This document shows, piece after piece, positions 32,999 through 41,324 of a DNA stretch of 64,000 bases. Positions within the stretch are counted from its first letter, which is position 1; each line of letters begins with the position of its first letter. The notes below the pieces were generated by a model. It searched no databases. It was given only the letters and a program-made list of their open reading frames with translations, and had not been told where the DNA came from. The stretch is taken from the NCBI GenBank assembly GCA_965219035.1, contig CBDCMR010000004.1:682001-746000 (forward strand). The letters are read 5' to 3'. A program made the translations under genes and the position numbers. The stretch is from CBDCKN01 sp965219035. Its GTDB lineage: Bacteria > Gemmatimonadota > Gemmatimonadetes > Longimicrobiales > Gaopeijiaceae.

Positions 32999-33640
32999 TT
33001 GTCCATATCGAAGAAGATCTCCGAGTCCGCCATCCGCCGGCTGTCGCTCTATCTCCGGATTCTGGAGAATCTGGAGCGAGGCGGCGAGAGGACAGTATCC
33101 AGCGAACAGCTGGCCATTCACAGCGACACCACGGCGGCGCAGGTGCGGAAGGACCTGTCCCTGTTCGGCTCCTTCGGCAAGCGAGGGCTTGGCTACGGTG
33201 CGGCGGAGCTTGCACTTCGAATTCGGAAGATCCTCGGCCTCGACCGGCGCTGGCGGGTGGCTTTGGTGGGAGTCGGCCGCATCGGATCGGCTCTGGTCGA
33301 GTACGGCGGATTCCGGGAGCGGGGCTACGACATCGTCGCCATTCTGGACGTCGACCCATCGAAGATCGGTGAGCGCTTGGCCGACCTGACGGTGCATGAC
33401 ATCTGCGAATTCGAGGACATCGTCCGGAAGCAAGGCGTCGAGATCGTCATCCTCGCCGTTCCCGTGGAGGCCGTCCCAGCTGTCATGGATCGGGTCACCG
33501 GCGCGGGGGTACGCGGTATTCTCAACTTCGCTCCCACCACTCTTAGAGTCCCCGAGCGTGTTATGGTGAAGGACGTGAACATGGTCATGGAGCTGGAAGC
33601 GCTCTCCTTCGCGTTGAGCCAGGAAGAAGGGGAGGAGTGA
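32999..33640 (+). CDS. rex: Redox-sensing transcriptional repressor Rex
   Basis: A 213-residue protein. It has the N-terminal winged helix (ISESAIRRLSLYLRILENL, SSEQLAIHSDTTAAQVRKDLSLFGSFGKRGLGY) and a Rossmann domain binding NADH (GVGRIGSAL at 91-99; the Asp of ILDVDPSKIG). The C-terminal swapped helix ends at MVMELEALSF. A longer frame from GTG 32948 exists, but that codon lies inside the Rex operator and the extra residues are not conserved in the family, so TTG 32999 is preferred. Rex senses the NADH/NAD ratio and controls respiratory and fermentative genes. The following exonuclease gene overlaps by four bases. Confidence 0.93.
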   Translation: MSISKKISESAIRRLSLYLRILENLERGGERTVSSEQLAIHSDTTAAQVRKDLSLFGSFGKRGLGYGAAELALRIRKILGLDRRWRVALVGVGRIGSALVEYGGFRERGYDIVAILDVDPSKIGERLADLTVHDICEFEDIVRKQGVEIVILAVPVEAVPAVMDRVTGAGVRGILNFAPTTLRVPERVMVKDVNMVMELEALSFALSQEEGEE

Positions 33641-34476
33641 AGGGCGACCGGGGCCTGATCCACCGTGCCGCGTCCGTTTTGGAGCGGAGTTCCACGCACA
33701 CGCTCGACTTGGCAAGAGAAGTCCTGGGTCTTTCCGGGAATCCCGGGGCCGCTTCGGCCGCCGTCTTCACCCTCCTCGGTTCGGATTCCCGGTTTCTTGT
33801 CGATGCCGAGGGTCTCTGGTCTCTTCAGGGGCCACGGCCCGGCACTCTCCTGGCCGATCTGCGATACGCGGTCGTGGAAACCACCGGTGGTCCTTACCGG
33901 CGGCGGCATCGGATCACGGAAGTGGCAATCTACGAGGTCCGCGACGGAGTCGTGGCCGGCGAGTACCGCACCCTGGTCAATCCAGGCCGGGGCATTCCTC
34001 CCCGCATCGCCGCGCTCACTGGAATCACCAACGACATCGTGTCCTCCGCCCCCTATTTCGATCAGATCGCGCCCGACCTGATCGAGCGACTCCGGGATCG
34101 GGTTTTCGTCGCGCACAACGCGCGTTTCGACTGGGGGTTTGTGAGCCAGCAGCTGGCCGAGGCGATCGGCGAGGTTCCTCGGGTCGAGCGCCTCTGCACC
34201 GTGCGCATGGCTCGCCGCATCCTTCCCCGGCTCCGGCGCCGTAACCTGGATTCACTGGCCCGTCATTTCGACATCGAGATCACGGCTCGCCACCGGGCCC
34301 ACGGAGACGCCCTGGCAACGGCTCGCGTCCTGCTCCGTCTCCTGGATGAGGCCGCCAACCAGGGCCTTACGGACCTCGAGTCCCTGAGGGTCTTCCTGCG
34401 GAAGCGCTGCCGCCCGTCACGACCCCGGCAGGGTCAGCAGCTCTCCCTTCTGGGCCCAAGTCCCGACGGCGTCTGA
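33637..34476 (+). CDS. DEDDh 3'-5' exonuclease (DnaQ-like), first catalytic motif altered
   Basis: A 279-residue protein from GTG 33637. Residues 1-70 look like a small helical domain. The exonuclease domain spans about 75-245. Exo II (VFVAHNARFDWGFVSQQL) and Exo III (HRAHGDALATARVL) are intact. Exo I, normally AVVDVETTG, reads YAVVETTGG, so the two residues Asp-Val are missing and with them the first metal-binding Asp. A six-base in-frame deletion would explain this. Relatives act in proofreading or repair (PolC epsilon-like). With only three of the four acidic ligands this copy may be weak or inactive. It overlaps rex and presumably follows its regulation. Confidence 0.85.
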   Translation: MKGDRGLIHRAASVLERSSTHTLDLAREVLGLSGNPGAASAAVFTLLGSDSRFLVDAEGLWSLQGPRPGTLLADLRYAVVETTGGPYRRRHRITEVAIYEVRDGVVAGEYRTLVNPGRGIPPRIAALTGITNDIVSSAPYFDQIAPDLIERLRDRVFVAHNARFDWGFVSQQLAEAIGEVPRVERLCTVRMARRILPRLRRRNLDSLARHFDIEITARHRAHGDALATARVLLRLLDEAANQGLTDLESLRVFLRKRCRPSRPRQGQQLSLLGPSPDGV

Positions 34477-34635
34477 TGAGGGCGGGATCCGAGCGCTCCG
34501 GGTCGTTCAGGCCCGTCGTTCGGGTCGACGATGCAGCACGCCCAGCACGCCTGTGCCGGGTGCCGAATCTCACTAGATTACGGTGATGCCCGGCCGACGG
34601 CCGGACGGATCAGAACCTGGAAAGACGATGCACTC

Positions 34636-35847
34636 ATGAGCGATAAGACGAGGATTCCGGTAATCGTCGCCGGAGCCCGTACCCCCATTGGACGCTTCCT
34701 GGGCGGCCTCGGTCCCCTGTCGGCGCCAGAGCTGGGAGCCGTGGCCATCGGCGCGGCCGTGGAGCGGTCCGGGATCGACGTCACCGCCGTCGACGAAGTC
34801 ATCATGGGGAACGTCGTGGTGGCCGGCGAAGGGCAGGCCCCCGCCCGCCAGGCGGCCATCAGCGCCGGGATTCCGGCCACGGTGCCCTCTGTCACGATCA
34901 ACAAGGTCTGTGGATCGGGCCTCAAGGCAGTGATGCTGGCCGCCCAGTCCATCCGCGCAGGCGACGCCAAGGCGGTGGTGGCGGGGGGCATGGAATCAAT
35001 GTCGAACGTCCCGTTCTACCTTCGGGGACTCCGCTCCGGGGTGAAGTTCGGCGATCAGAAGGTCGAGGACGGGCTCATCCTGGATGGCCTCTGGTGTGCG
35101 TTCGGCCACTGCCATATGGGGGGGCACGCGGAGTACACTGCTGCGAAGGCGGGTATCACGAGACAAGATGCGGACGAGTTCTCGCTCCGCTCTCATACGC
35201 GCGCTGTGGCGGCCATGGACGAGGGCAAGTTCGACGCCGAGATCGTTCCGGTCTCCATCGAGACGCGTCGGGGCACGACCGTCGTCGACACCGACGAGTC
35301 GCCGAAACGTGAGACGTCCCTCAAGGCTCTGGGCAAGCTCCGACCGGCGTTCCCCAAGGACGCTCCCGAAGGCCTCGACGAGCTGGTCGTGACCGCAGGC
35401 AACGCGCCGGGGCTCAACGACGCCGCTGCGGCCCTCGTCGTGACGTCGCTGGAGTTCGCCGAGACCCATGGGTTGACCGTGGAGGCCACCATCTCCGGAT
35501 ACGCCGCCAGCGGGACCGAGCCGAAGGATCTCTTCTTCGCCCCCGTTGCCGCAGTGCGGAACCTCATGGCCAAGGAGGGGAGGGGCGTCGGCGACTATGG
35601 TCTCTTCGAGCTCAACGAGGCGTTCGCCGTGCAGGCCCTGGCGGACATGAGGGAGTTGGTGGTCGATCCGGACCGGGTGAACGTGCACGGTGGCGCGGTG
35701 GCCCTGGGACACCCCATCGGTGCGTCCGGCGCTCGCATCCTGGTGACGTTGCTGAAAGCCATGGACGATCGGAGCGTCGAGATGGGGATGGCCTCGCTCT
35801 GCCTCGGGGGAGGGAACGCCGTCGCCCTCTCGGTCGAGAAATCCTAG
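34636..35847 (+). CDS. Thiolase (acetyl-CoA C-acetyltransferase)
   Basis: A 403-residue enzyme from ATG 34636. The acyl-carrying Cys92 sits in NKVCGSGLKAVMLA. The C-terminal catalytic blocks are NVHGGAVALGHPIGASGARI and CLGGGNAVAL, whose His and Cys act as general acid/base. The sequence is of the biosynthetic/degradative acetoacetyl-CoA type. Next come 3-hydroxyacyl-CoA dehydrogenase and acyl-CoA dehydrogenase in the same direction, so the three catalyse consecutive steps of beta-oxidation or butanoyl-CoA metabolism. Confidence 0.95.
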   Translation: MSDKTRIPVIVAGARTPIGRFLGGLGPLSAPELGAVAIGAAVERSGIDVTAVDEVIMGNVVVAGEGQAPARQAAISAGIPATVPSVTINKVCGSGLKAVMLAAQSIRAGDAKAVVAGGMESMSNVPFYLRGLRSGVKFGDQKVEDGLILDGLWCAFGHCHMGGHAEYTAAKAGITRQDADEFSLRSHTRAVAAMDEGKFDAEIVPVSIETRRGTTVVDTDESPKRETSLKALGKLRPAFPKDAPEGLDELVVTAGNAPGLNDAAAALVVTSLEFAETHGLTVEATISGYAASGTEPKDLFFAPVAAVRNLMAKEGRGVGDYGLFELNEAFAVQALADMRELVVDPDRVNVHGGAVALGHPIGASGARILVTLLKAMDDRSVEMGMASLCLGGGNAVALSVEKS

Positions 35848-35893
35848 GACACGCCGCCGCGGAAGAAGTCTTGTTCAGAGAGCCGAGGACGGC

Positions 35894-36757
35894 ATGACGA
35901 TAGAAAGGATTACGGTGATCGGTGGAGGCACCATGGGCAACGGGATCGCCCATGTGTGTGCCCAGCACGGCCGCGACGTGCGTCTCATGGACGTGTCACA
36001 AGAGGTTCTGGATAACGCTCTCGCCACGATCTCGAAGAACCTGGATCGGCAGGTGAAGAAGGAGATCATCGACGAGCCTGGCCGCGACGAGGCTCTCGGG
36101 CGAATCCGGCCCACCACCTCCCTGGAGGATGCGGTGGAGGGGACCCAGCTGGTGGTCGAGGCGGTTCCGGAGAACGCCGAGCTCAAGTTCGACCTGTTCC
36201 GGCGCCTCGACGGCATGGCTGCATCCGAGACGATTCTGGCGAGCAACACGTCGTCGATCTCTATCACGGCCATCGCGGCGGAGACGGGCCGGGCAGACCG
36301 GGTGATCGGGATGCACTTCATGAACCCGGTGCCGGTCATGAAGCTCATCGAGATCATTCGCGGCCTGGCCACGAGCGACGGGACGACGGCCGCGGTGGTC
36401 GGCCTGTCCGAGCAGCTCGGCAAGACTCCGGTGGAGGTGAACGACTTCCCGGGGTTCGTGTCGAATCGCATCCTCGGCCCCATGATCAACGAGGCCGTTT
36501 TCGCCCTCATGGAGGGTGTGGCCGACGCAGAGGCTATCGACGCGGTCATGACGCTCGGGATGAACCACCCCATTGGTCCGCTGGCCCTTGCCGACTTCAT
36601 CGGTCTGGACACGTGCCTCAGCATCATGGAGATCCTCCACAGGGAGCTGGGAGACGACCGCTACCGGCCGTGTCCCCTCCTTCGCAAGTACGTGGCGGCC
36701 GGTTGGCTCGGCCGCAAGACGGATCGTGGGTTCTACGAGTATGACGCCGGCCTCTAG
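35894..36757 (+). CDS. 3-hydroxyacyl-CoA (3-hydroxybutyryl-CoA) dehydrogenase
   Basis: A 287-residue single-domain enzyme with no hydratase fusion, the size of Hbd. The NAD motif is VIGGGTMGNGIAHV (residues 8-21). The catalytic His141 lies in GMHFMNPVPVMKLIEI, the conserved NDFPGFVSNRI begins the dimer domain, and the C-terminus reads YVAAGWLGRKTDRGFYEYD. It oxidises 3-hydroxyacyl-CoA to 3-ketoacyl-CoA, the substrate of the upstream thiolase. The acyl-CoA dehydrogenase gene begins two bases after its stop. Confidence 0.95.
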   Translation: MTIERITVIGGGTMGNGIAHVCAQHGRDVRLMDVSQEVLDNALATISKNLDRQVKKEIIDEPGRDEALGRIRPTTSLEDAVEGTQLVVEAVPENAELKFDLFRRLDGMAASETILASNTSSISITAIAAETGRADRVIGMHFMNPVPVMKLIEIIRGLATSDGTTAAVVGLSEQLGKTPVEVNDFPGFVSNRILGPMINEAVFALMEGVADAEAIDAVMTLGMNHPIGPLALADFIGLDTCLSIMEILHRELGDDRYRPCPLLRKYVAAGWLGRKTDRGFYEYDAGL

Positions 36758-36759
36758 CC

Positions 36760-37968
36760 GTGTTCACGCCTGAGCAGCTCGAGATTCGGACCCTGGCCCG
36801 TGCATTCGCAGAGGGCGAGATCCGTCCTCACGCGGCCCGGTGGGACGAGGAGCGGGATCTGGATCCGGAGATCTTCGGGAAGCTCGGCGAGCTTGGCTTC
36901 CTGGGGATGCGCGTGCCGGAGCGTTACTGCGGATTGGAGTTGGATCTTGGGACGTACCTCCTCGCCCTGGAGGAGCTCGCCTGGGGAGACGCCAGCCTCG
37001 CCCTCGCCGTGGCGATCCATAACGGGCCCGTGACCACCATGCTGCTCCAACACGGCTCGGACGAGCAGAAAGAAGCGTACCTGCCCGCACTCGCCTCCGG
37101 GTCCCTTCTGGGTGCGTTCGCGCTTTCGGAGCCCTCGGCAGGGAGCGACGCAGCGTCCATCCAGACTAGGGCGGCATCCAGGGATGATGGGAGTTGGAGC
37201 CTCAGCGGCACCAAGCGCTGGGTGACCAGCGGGGATAGGGCGGGTCTCGTCATCGTCTTCGCGGCGACCGAGAGGGAGGTGGCCGGCGAGCCGGAGAACG
37301 CCGCGGAGGGCGAAAGCTCCATGGGGGCCTTCCTCGTGGAGCGGGACAGCGAGGGCTATTCCGTCACCGGGAGAGAGACCACCATGGGGCTGCGCGCGTT
37401 ACAGACCGTGTCGGTTGAGCTGGAAGACGTCCAGGTGGCGCCAGATCGCGTGCTGGGGGATCCGACTCAGGGCTTCCGCTATGCCCTGGAGGCTCTGAAC
37501 GTGGGCCGCCTGGGAGTCGCCGCCCAGTCGGTGGGGGTCGCCCAAGCAGCGTTCGAGCATGCCACGGAGTATTCTGTGGAGCGGCACCAGTTCGGACAGG
37601 CCATCGCGGACTTCGGCGCGATTCAGTTCAAGCTGGCCGACATGGCCAGCCGAATCGCCGCCTCCCGGTCCCTACTCCACACTGCCGTGGCGAGCCTGGA
37701 AGCGGAGGGCGGGTGCGACGCCCGAGGTGCCGACGCGATCCCAGCCATGGCGGCCATGGCCAAGCTCACGGCCAGCGAGAGCGCCATGTGGGTCACCGAC
37801 GAGGTCGTTCAGATCTTCGGTGGCTATGGTTACATGCGAGATTATCCCGTCGAGAAGTTGATGCGAGACGCCAAGGGCACGGAGATCTACGAGGGCACCA
37901 GCGAGGTCATGCGCCTCGTCGTAGCCCGCGAAATCCTGAAGGAGGCACGAAACGGGTCATGCACCTAG
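36760..37968 (+). CDS. Acyl-CoA dehydrogenase
   Basis: A 402-residue flavoenzyme from GTG 36760. It has the N-terminal helical domain, the middle beta domain with FALSEPSAGSDAAS and TGTKRWVTSG-like motifs, and the C-terminal domain with RHQFGQAIADFGAIQFKLADM, QIFGGYGYMRDYPVEKLMRDAK and the catalytic Glu378 in IYEGTSEVMR. It contributes the first, FAD-linked step of beta-oxidation for short or branched acyl-CoAs. Leucine dehydrogenase follows 63 bp on, suggesting branched-chain amino-acid breakdown as one input. Confidence 0.94.
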   Translation: MFTPEQLEIRTLARAFAEGEIRPHAARWDEERDLDPEIFGKLGELGFLGMRVPERYCGLELDLGTYLLALEELAWGDASLALAVAIHNGPVTTMLLQHGSDEQKEAYLPALASGSLLGAFALSEPSAGSDAASIQTRAASRDDGSWSLSGTKRWVTSGDRAGLVIVFAATEREVAGEPENAAEGESSMGAFLVERDSEGYSVTGRETTMGLRALQTVSVELEDVQVAPDRVLGDPTQGFRYALEALNVGRLGVAAQSVGVAQAAFEHATEYSVERHQFGQAIADFGAIQFKLADMASRIAASRSLLHTAVASLEAEGGCDARGADAIPAMAAMAKLTASESAMWVTDEVVQIFGGYGYMRDYPVEKLMRDAKGTEIYEGTSEVMRLVVAREILKEARNGSCT

Positions 37969-38031
37969 GCACGTCTATCGTCCGGCACACTCGGATTTCG
38001 GCAAACTCTTGAGGAAGAGGTCGACGGAGTG

Positions 38032-39087
38032 ATGGAGATATTTGACGCGATGGCCAAGCGGGGTCACGAGCAGCTCGTCTTCTGGAGCGAGCCGTCCATC
38101 GGTTATAGGGGGCTCATAGCGATCCACGACACCACGCTGGGGCCGGCTCTCGGCGGCACCCGCTTTTGGAACTACTCGTCGGACGCCGAGGCCGTCACCG
38201 ACGTTCTGCGCCTCTCCCGCGGAATGACCTACAAGGCCGCCATCACTGGCGTGAACCTGGGTGGCGGCAAGTCCGTGATCATCGGCGACAACCGGACCAA
38301 CGAACGGGAGATGATCTTCCGCGCCCACGGCCGGGCGGTGGAGTCGCTCAAGGGGCGCTACATCACGGCCGAGGACGTCGGTACGTCGGTGGACGACATG
38401 GAGTACGTCCGCATGGAGACGGATTCCGTGACTGGCCTGAAAGAGGGCTCGGGTGACCCGTCGCCCATAACGGCGTTCGGAGTCTACCGGGGCATCAAGG
38501 CGTGTGCCCAGTGCCGCTACGGTAACGATTCGCTGGAGGGCAAGCACGTCGTCGTCCAGGGAGTCGGACACGTGGGATACCACCTGTGTGAAGACCTGGC
38601 GGCCGACGGGGCCAAGCTCACGGTCACCGACCTCGACGAGGGTCGGATCCAACGTGTCGTGGACGACTTCGGAGCCACGGCCGTCGGCACCGAAGAGGTG
38701 TACGACCTGGACGCGGACGTCTTCGCCCCGTGCGCCTTGGGTGCGGTCATCAACGACGACACCTTGAAGGTGCTCAAGGTGGACATCGTGGCGGGGGCCG
38801 CCAACAACCAGCTGGCTGAGGCGCGTCACGGCCAGGCGATTCACGACCAGGGGATTCTCTACGCGCCGGACTTCGTGATCAACGCAGGGGGGCTGTGCAA
38901 CGTGTACGGTGAGCTGCAGGGATGGGCCCCGGAGCAGAGCACGAAGAAGGCCGGTGCCATCTACGACACGCTCCTCCGTATCTTCAAGAGGGCACGGGCC
39001 GAGAACATCCCCACCAGCGAGGCCGCGGACCGGGTCGCCCGGCAGCGCATCATGGAGGCACGCGAGCTCCGGCGCAGCCTCGTCTAG
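38032..39087 (+). CDS. Leucine dehydrogenase (Glu/Leu/Phe/Val dehydrogenase)
   Basis: A 351-residue enzyme. ATG 38032 is used; GTG 38029 is one codon earlier. The substrate-binding Lys68 and catalytic Lys80 fall at the same numbers as in Bacillus leucine dehydrogenase (GMTYKAAITGVNLGGGKSVI). The NAD motif GVGHVG is at 177-182, and APCALGAVIND and AGAANNQL follow. It deaminates leucine, valine or isoleucine to 2-oxo acids with NAD. Together with the acyl-CoA dehydrogenase and thiolase it fits branched-chain amino-acid catabolism. Confidence 0.92.
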   Translation: MEIFDAMAKRGHEQLVFWSEPSIGYRGLIAIHDTTLGPALGGTRFWNYSSDAEAVTDVLRLSRGMTYKAAITGVNLGGGKSVIIGDNRTNEREMIFRAHGRAVESLKGRYITAEDVGTSVDDMEYVRMETDSVTGLKEGSGDPSPITAFGVYRGIKACAQCRYGNDSLEGKHVVVQGVGHVGYHLCEDLAADGAKLTVTDLDEGRIQRVVDDFGATAVGTEEVYDLDADVFAPCALGAVINDDTLKVLKVDIVAGAANNQLAEARHGQAIHDQGILYAPDFVINAGGLCNVYGELQGWAPEQSTKKAGAIYDTLLRIFKRARAENIPTSEAADRVARQRIMEARELRRSLV

Positions 39088-39177
39088 ACGCTAGCCGCCA
39101 CCGATGACACCCACCCGATCCTTCCGTCACAGGGGTGTATAGACCCGATCCATCTCTGTCGATAGCTTCGAGCCGCC

Positions 39178-40437
39178 ATGGACCACTTGAAAAGCACAGA
39201 CCCCGAGATCTTCGAGGCCATCCGAGCCGAGGCGGAGCGCCAGTCCACCCAGCTCGAGCTCATTGCCAGCGAGAACTTCGTCTCCCGGGCGGTTCTGCAG
39301 GCCATGGGGACCGTGATGGCCAACAAGTACGCCGAGGGGCTTCCGGGCAAGCGGTACTACGGCGGTTGCGAGCACGTGGACGTGGCGGAAGAGCTCGCCC
39401 GTAGTCGTGCCATGGAGCTCTTCGGGGCCGATCACGCCAACGTTCAAGCCCACTCCGGAGCTCAGGCGAACATGGCGGCGTACTTCGCCTTCCTGGAGCC
39501 CGGGGATAGAATCCTCGGAATGCACCTGAGTCACGGGGGCCACCTGACCCACGGATCGCCCGTGAACTTCAGCGGCCAGCTCTTCGAAGTGGTGGCGTAC
39601 GGGATTCGCGAGTCCGATGGGCGAATCGACTACGACGCCCTCCGTGAGCAGGCATTGGAGGCGCGCCCGAAGATGATCGTGGCGGGGGCGAGCGCTTATC
39701 CTCGCATCCTCGATTTCGAGACCTTCGGCGAGATCGCACGAGAGGTGGAGGCTTGCATGATGGTGGACATGGCCCACATCGCGGGGCTCGTGGCCACCGA
39801 GCTCCATCCGAGTCCTGTGCCCCACTCCGACGTGGTGACCTCGACGACCCACAAGACGCTGCGGGGACCCAGGGGTGGGCTCATCCTCTGCAAGGAGGAG
39901 CACGCGAAGGCCATTGACAAGTCGGTCTTCCCGGGCACGCAAGGAGGCCCCTTCATGCACATCGTCGCAGCGAAAGCGGTGGCGTTGAGGGAGGCGCTGC
40001 AGCCCGACTTCAGGAGCTATCAGCGCCAGATCGTCGCCAACGCCCGGGCCCTTGCCGAGGGTCTGTTGGAGCATGGACTCTTCCTGGTTAGCGGGGGCAC
40101 GGACACCCACCTGCTTCTCGTGAACCTTCGCAAGAGTCACGAAGAGCTCACAGGCAAAGAGGCAGAAAAGGCTCTGGAGCTGGCGGGGATGACGGTCAAC
40201 AAGAACACGGTTCCGGGAGAGACCCGGTCCCCGTTCGTCACCTCGGGACTCCGCATCGGGACCTCTGCCGTGACGACCCGGGGGCTTCGTGAAGCCGACA
40301 TGCGACAGATCGCTGATTGGATCGTCACCGTGCTGGCCGACCCGACCGACGAAAACATGATCAGCGGTGTTCGCGGGAAGATCGACGAGATGTGCCAGGC
40401 ATTCCCGCTCTATCAAGAGCTTGCAGCACAGGTCTAG
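39178..40437 (+). CDS. glyA: Serine hydroxymethyltransferase
   Basis: A 419-residue PLP enzyme from ATG 39178. It carries ELIASENFVSRAV, GKRYYGGCEHVD, the PLP Lys226 in TSTTHKTLRGPRGG and the C-terminal block TSGLRIGTSAVTTRGL. It converts serine and tetrahydrofolate into glycine and 5,10-methylene-THF. No riboswitch-like structure is apparent in the 90 bp upstream. All expected motifs are intact and the length is normal. Confidence 0.97.
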   Translation: MDHLKSTDPEIFEAIRAEAERQSTQLELIASENFVSRAVLQAMGTVMANKYAEGLPGKRYYGGCEHVDVAEELARSRAMELFGADHANVQAHSGAQANMAAYFAFLEPGDRILGMHLSHGGHLTHGSPVNFSGQLFEVVAYGIRESDGRIDYDALREQALEARPKMIVAGASAYPRILDFETFGEIAREVEACMMVDMAHIAGLVATELHPSPVPHSDVVTSTTHKTLRGPRGGLILCKEEHAKAIDKSVFPGTQGGPFMHIVAAKAVALREALQPDFRSYQRQIVANARALAEGLLEHGLFLVSGGTDTHLLLVNLRKSHEELTGKEAEKALELAGMTVNKNTVPGETRSPFVTSGLRIGTSAVTTRGLREADMRQIADWIVTVLADPTDENMISGVRGKIDEMCQAFPLYQELAAQV

Positions 40438-40496
40438 CGGCCACTAGCGTCCGGGCCAGCCTGGCGCCAGGACGACGAGCGCGTAACATTTCCCCT

Positions 40497-40877
40497 ATGA
40501 CCGAGCTTCAATTTGCCGAAGAGGTCTTGGATCAGCTCCAGGAAAAGCACCCCCGTTTTCACGGGAAGGCGTACCTCTTTCTGCTTTCGTCACTCCATCA
40601 GGTGATGGAAGGGCTGGATGAGCCTCGGCACATCTCGGGCCAGGAGCTGGCCGACGGGGTCCGTCGTCTCGCCTTGCATCGCTTCGGACCCATGGCCAGG
40701 ACTGTTTTGCAGCATTGGGGTATCCACACGACCGAAGATCTGGGCGACATCGTCTTCGCGCTCGTCGACTGCGGTGTCCTGATCAGGCAGGACGGGGACA
40801 GCCCCGAGGACTTCCGCGACGTTTTCGACTTCGAGGAGGCATTCGAGCAAAATTATCCATGGAGTCCGGGGATCTGA
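40497..40877 (+). CDS. Minf_1886-family conserved protein
   Basis: A 126-residue protein from ATG 40497. It has the family pattern FHGKAYLFLLSSLHQVME, HISGQELADGVRRLALHRFGPMARTVLQHWGIHTTEDLGDIVFALVDCGVLIRQ and ending FDFEEAFEQNYPW. The family is widespread in Verrucomicrobia, Planctomycetes and Gemmatimonadota and has no known function. It is always small and soluble. A tiny zinc-ribbon gene follows 120 bp downstream, and glyA precedes it. Confidence 0.85.
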   Translation: MTELQFAEEVLDQLQEKHPRFHGKAYLFLLSSLHQVMEGLDEPRHISGQELADGVRRLALHRFGPMARTVLQHWGIHTTEDLGDIVFALVDCGVLIRQDGDSPEDFRDVFDFEEAFEQNYPWSPGI

Positions 40878-40997
40878 AGGATGGGCCTTCGGGCCACATT
40901 CCACGTTGAGCACGACAACGGAGCAGCGCCTGCCCGTCTGCCGGTTCGCCGGCCGGGGGCTCGCCAAACTCATAACGCTGTGGGGAGGGGTTTGGAC

Positions 40998-41195
40998 ATG
41001 CCGGAAGAATCTGGGTTTCCTACTTGCCTGAAGTGCGAACCGGGGATCCTGTTACCCCTTTCGGATTATGGACGCGACGGTGCTGCTATCCGTTATAAGG
41101 CCTGGGTGTGCTCCAACCCTGAATGCGGGTTCAACATCCGGATCGATAATGGGGAGATTTCGCTGGGACGCAGCATCGGCCAGAGTTACAAGTAG
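40998..41195 (+). CDS. Small zinc-ribbon protein
   Basis: A 65-residue protein. ATG 40998 is preceded by GGAGGGG at good spacing, which decides this start over longer upstream frames. Two CxxC-like knuckles, TCLKCEPG and VCSNPECGFNI, could bind one zinc. The C-terminus is INDNG-like and basic. There is no further domain. It probably binds nucleic acid or a protein partner; the function is unknown. Because it follows the Minf_1886 gene closely, the two may be co-expressed. Confidence 0.7.
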   Translation: MPEESGFPTCLKCEPGILLPLSDYGRDGAAIRYKAWVCSNPECGFNIRIDNGEISLGRSIGQSYK

Positions 41196-41324
41196 GTCCC
41201 TTCCTCCTGTCCGGCCTGACCGGCGTTCAGTGCCCGCCAGCCGCCTCTTCTCGTCGTACCTGCCACCACTGAACTCGAGCTCGACCTGGCCTGCCCGCGG
41301 GTTGGCCCGGTGCGGCGGAAAGTC

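Noticed and set aside
39088..39177. Glycine riboswitch before glyA
   Set aside because: Only 90 bases are available and no tandem aptamer-like stems were found.
40893..40912. parS-like string CATTCCACGTTGAGCA
   Set aside because: It matches the TGTTCCACGTGGAACA form at only 12 of 16 positions and is not palindromic; no parAB genes are near.
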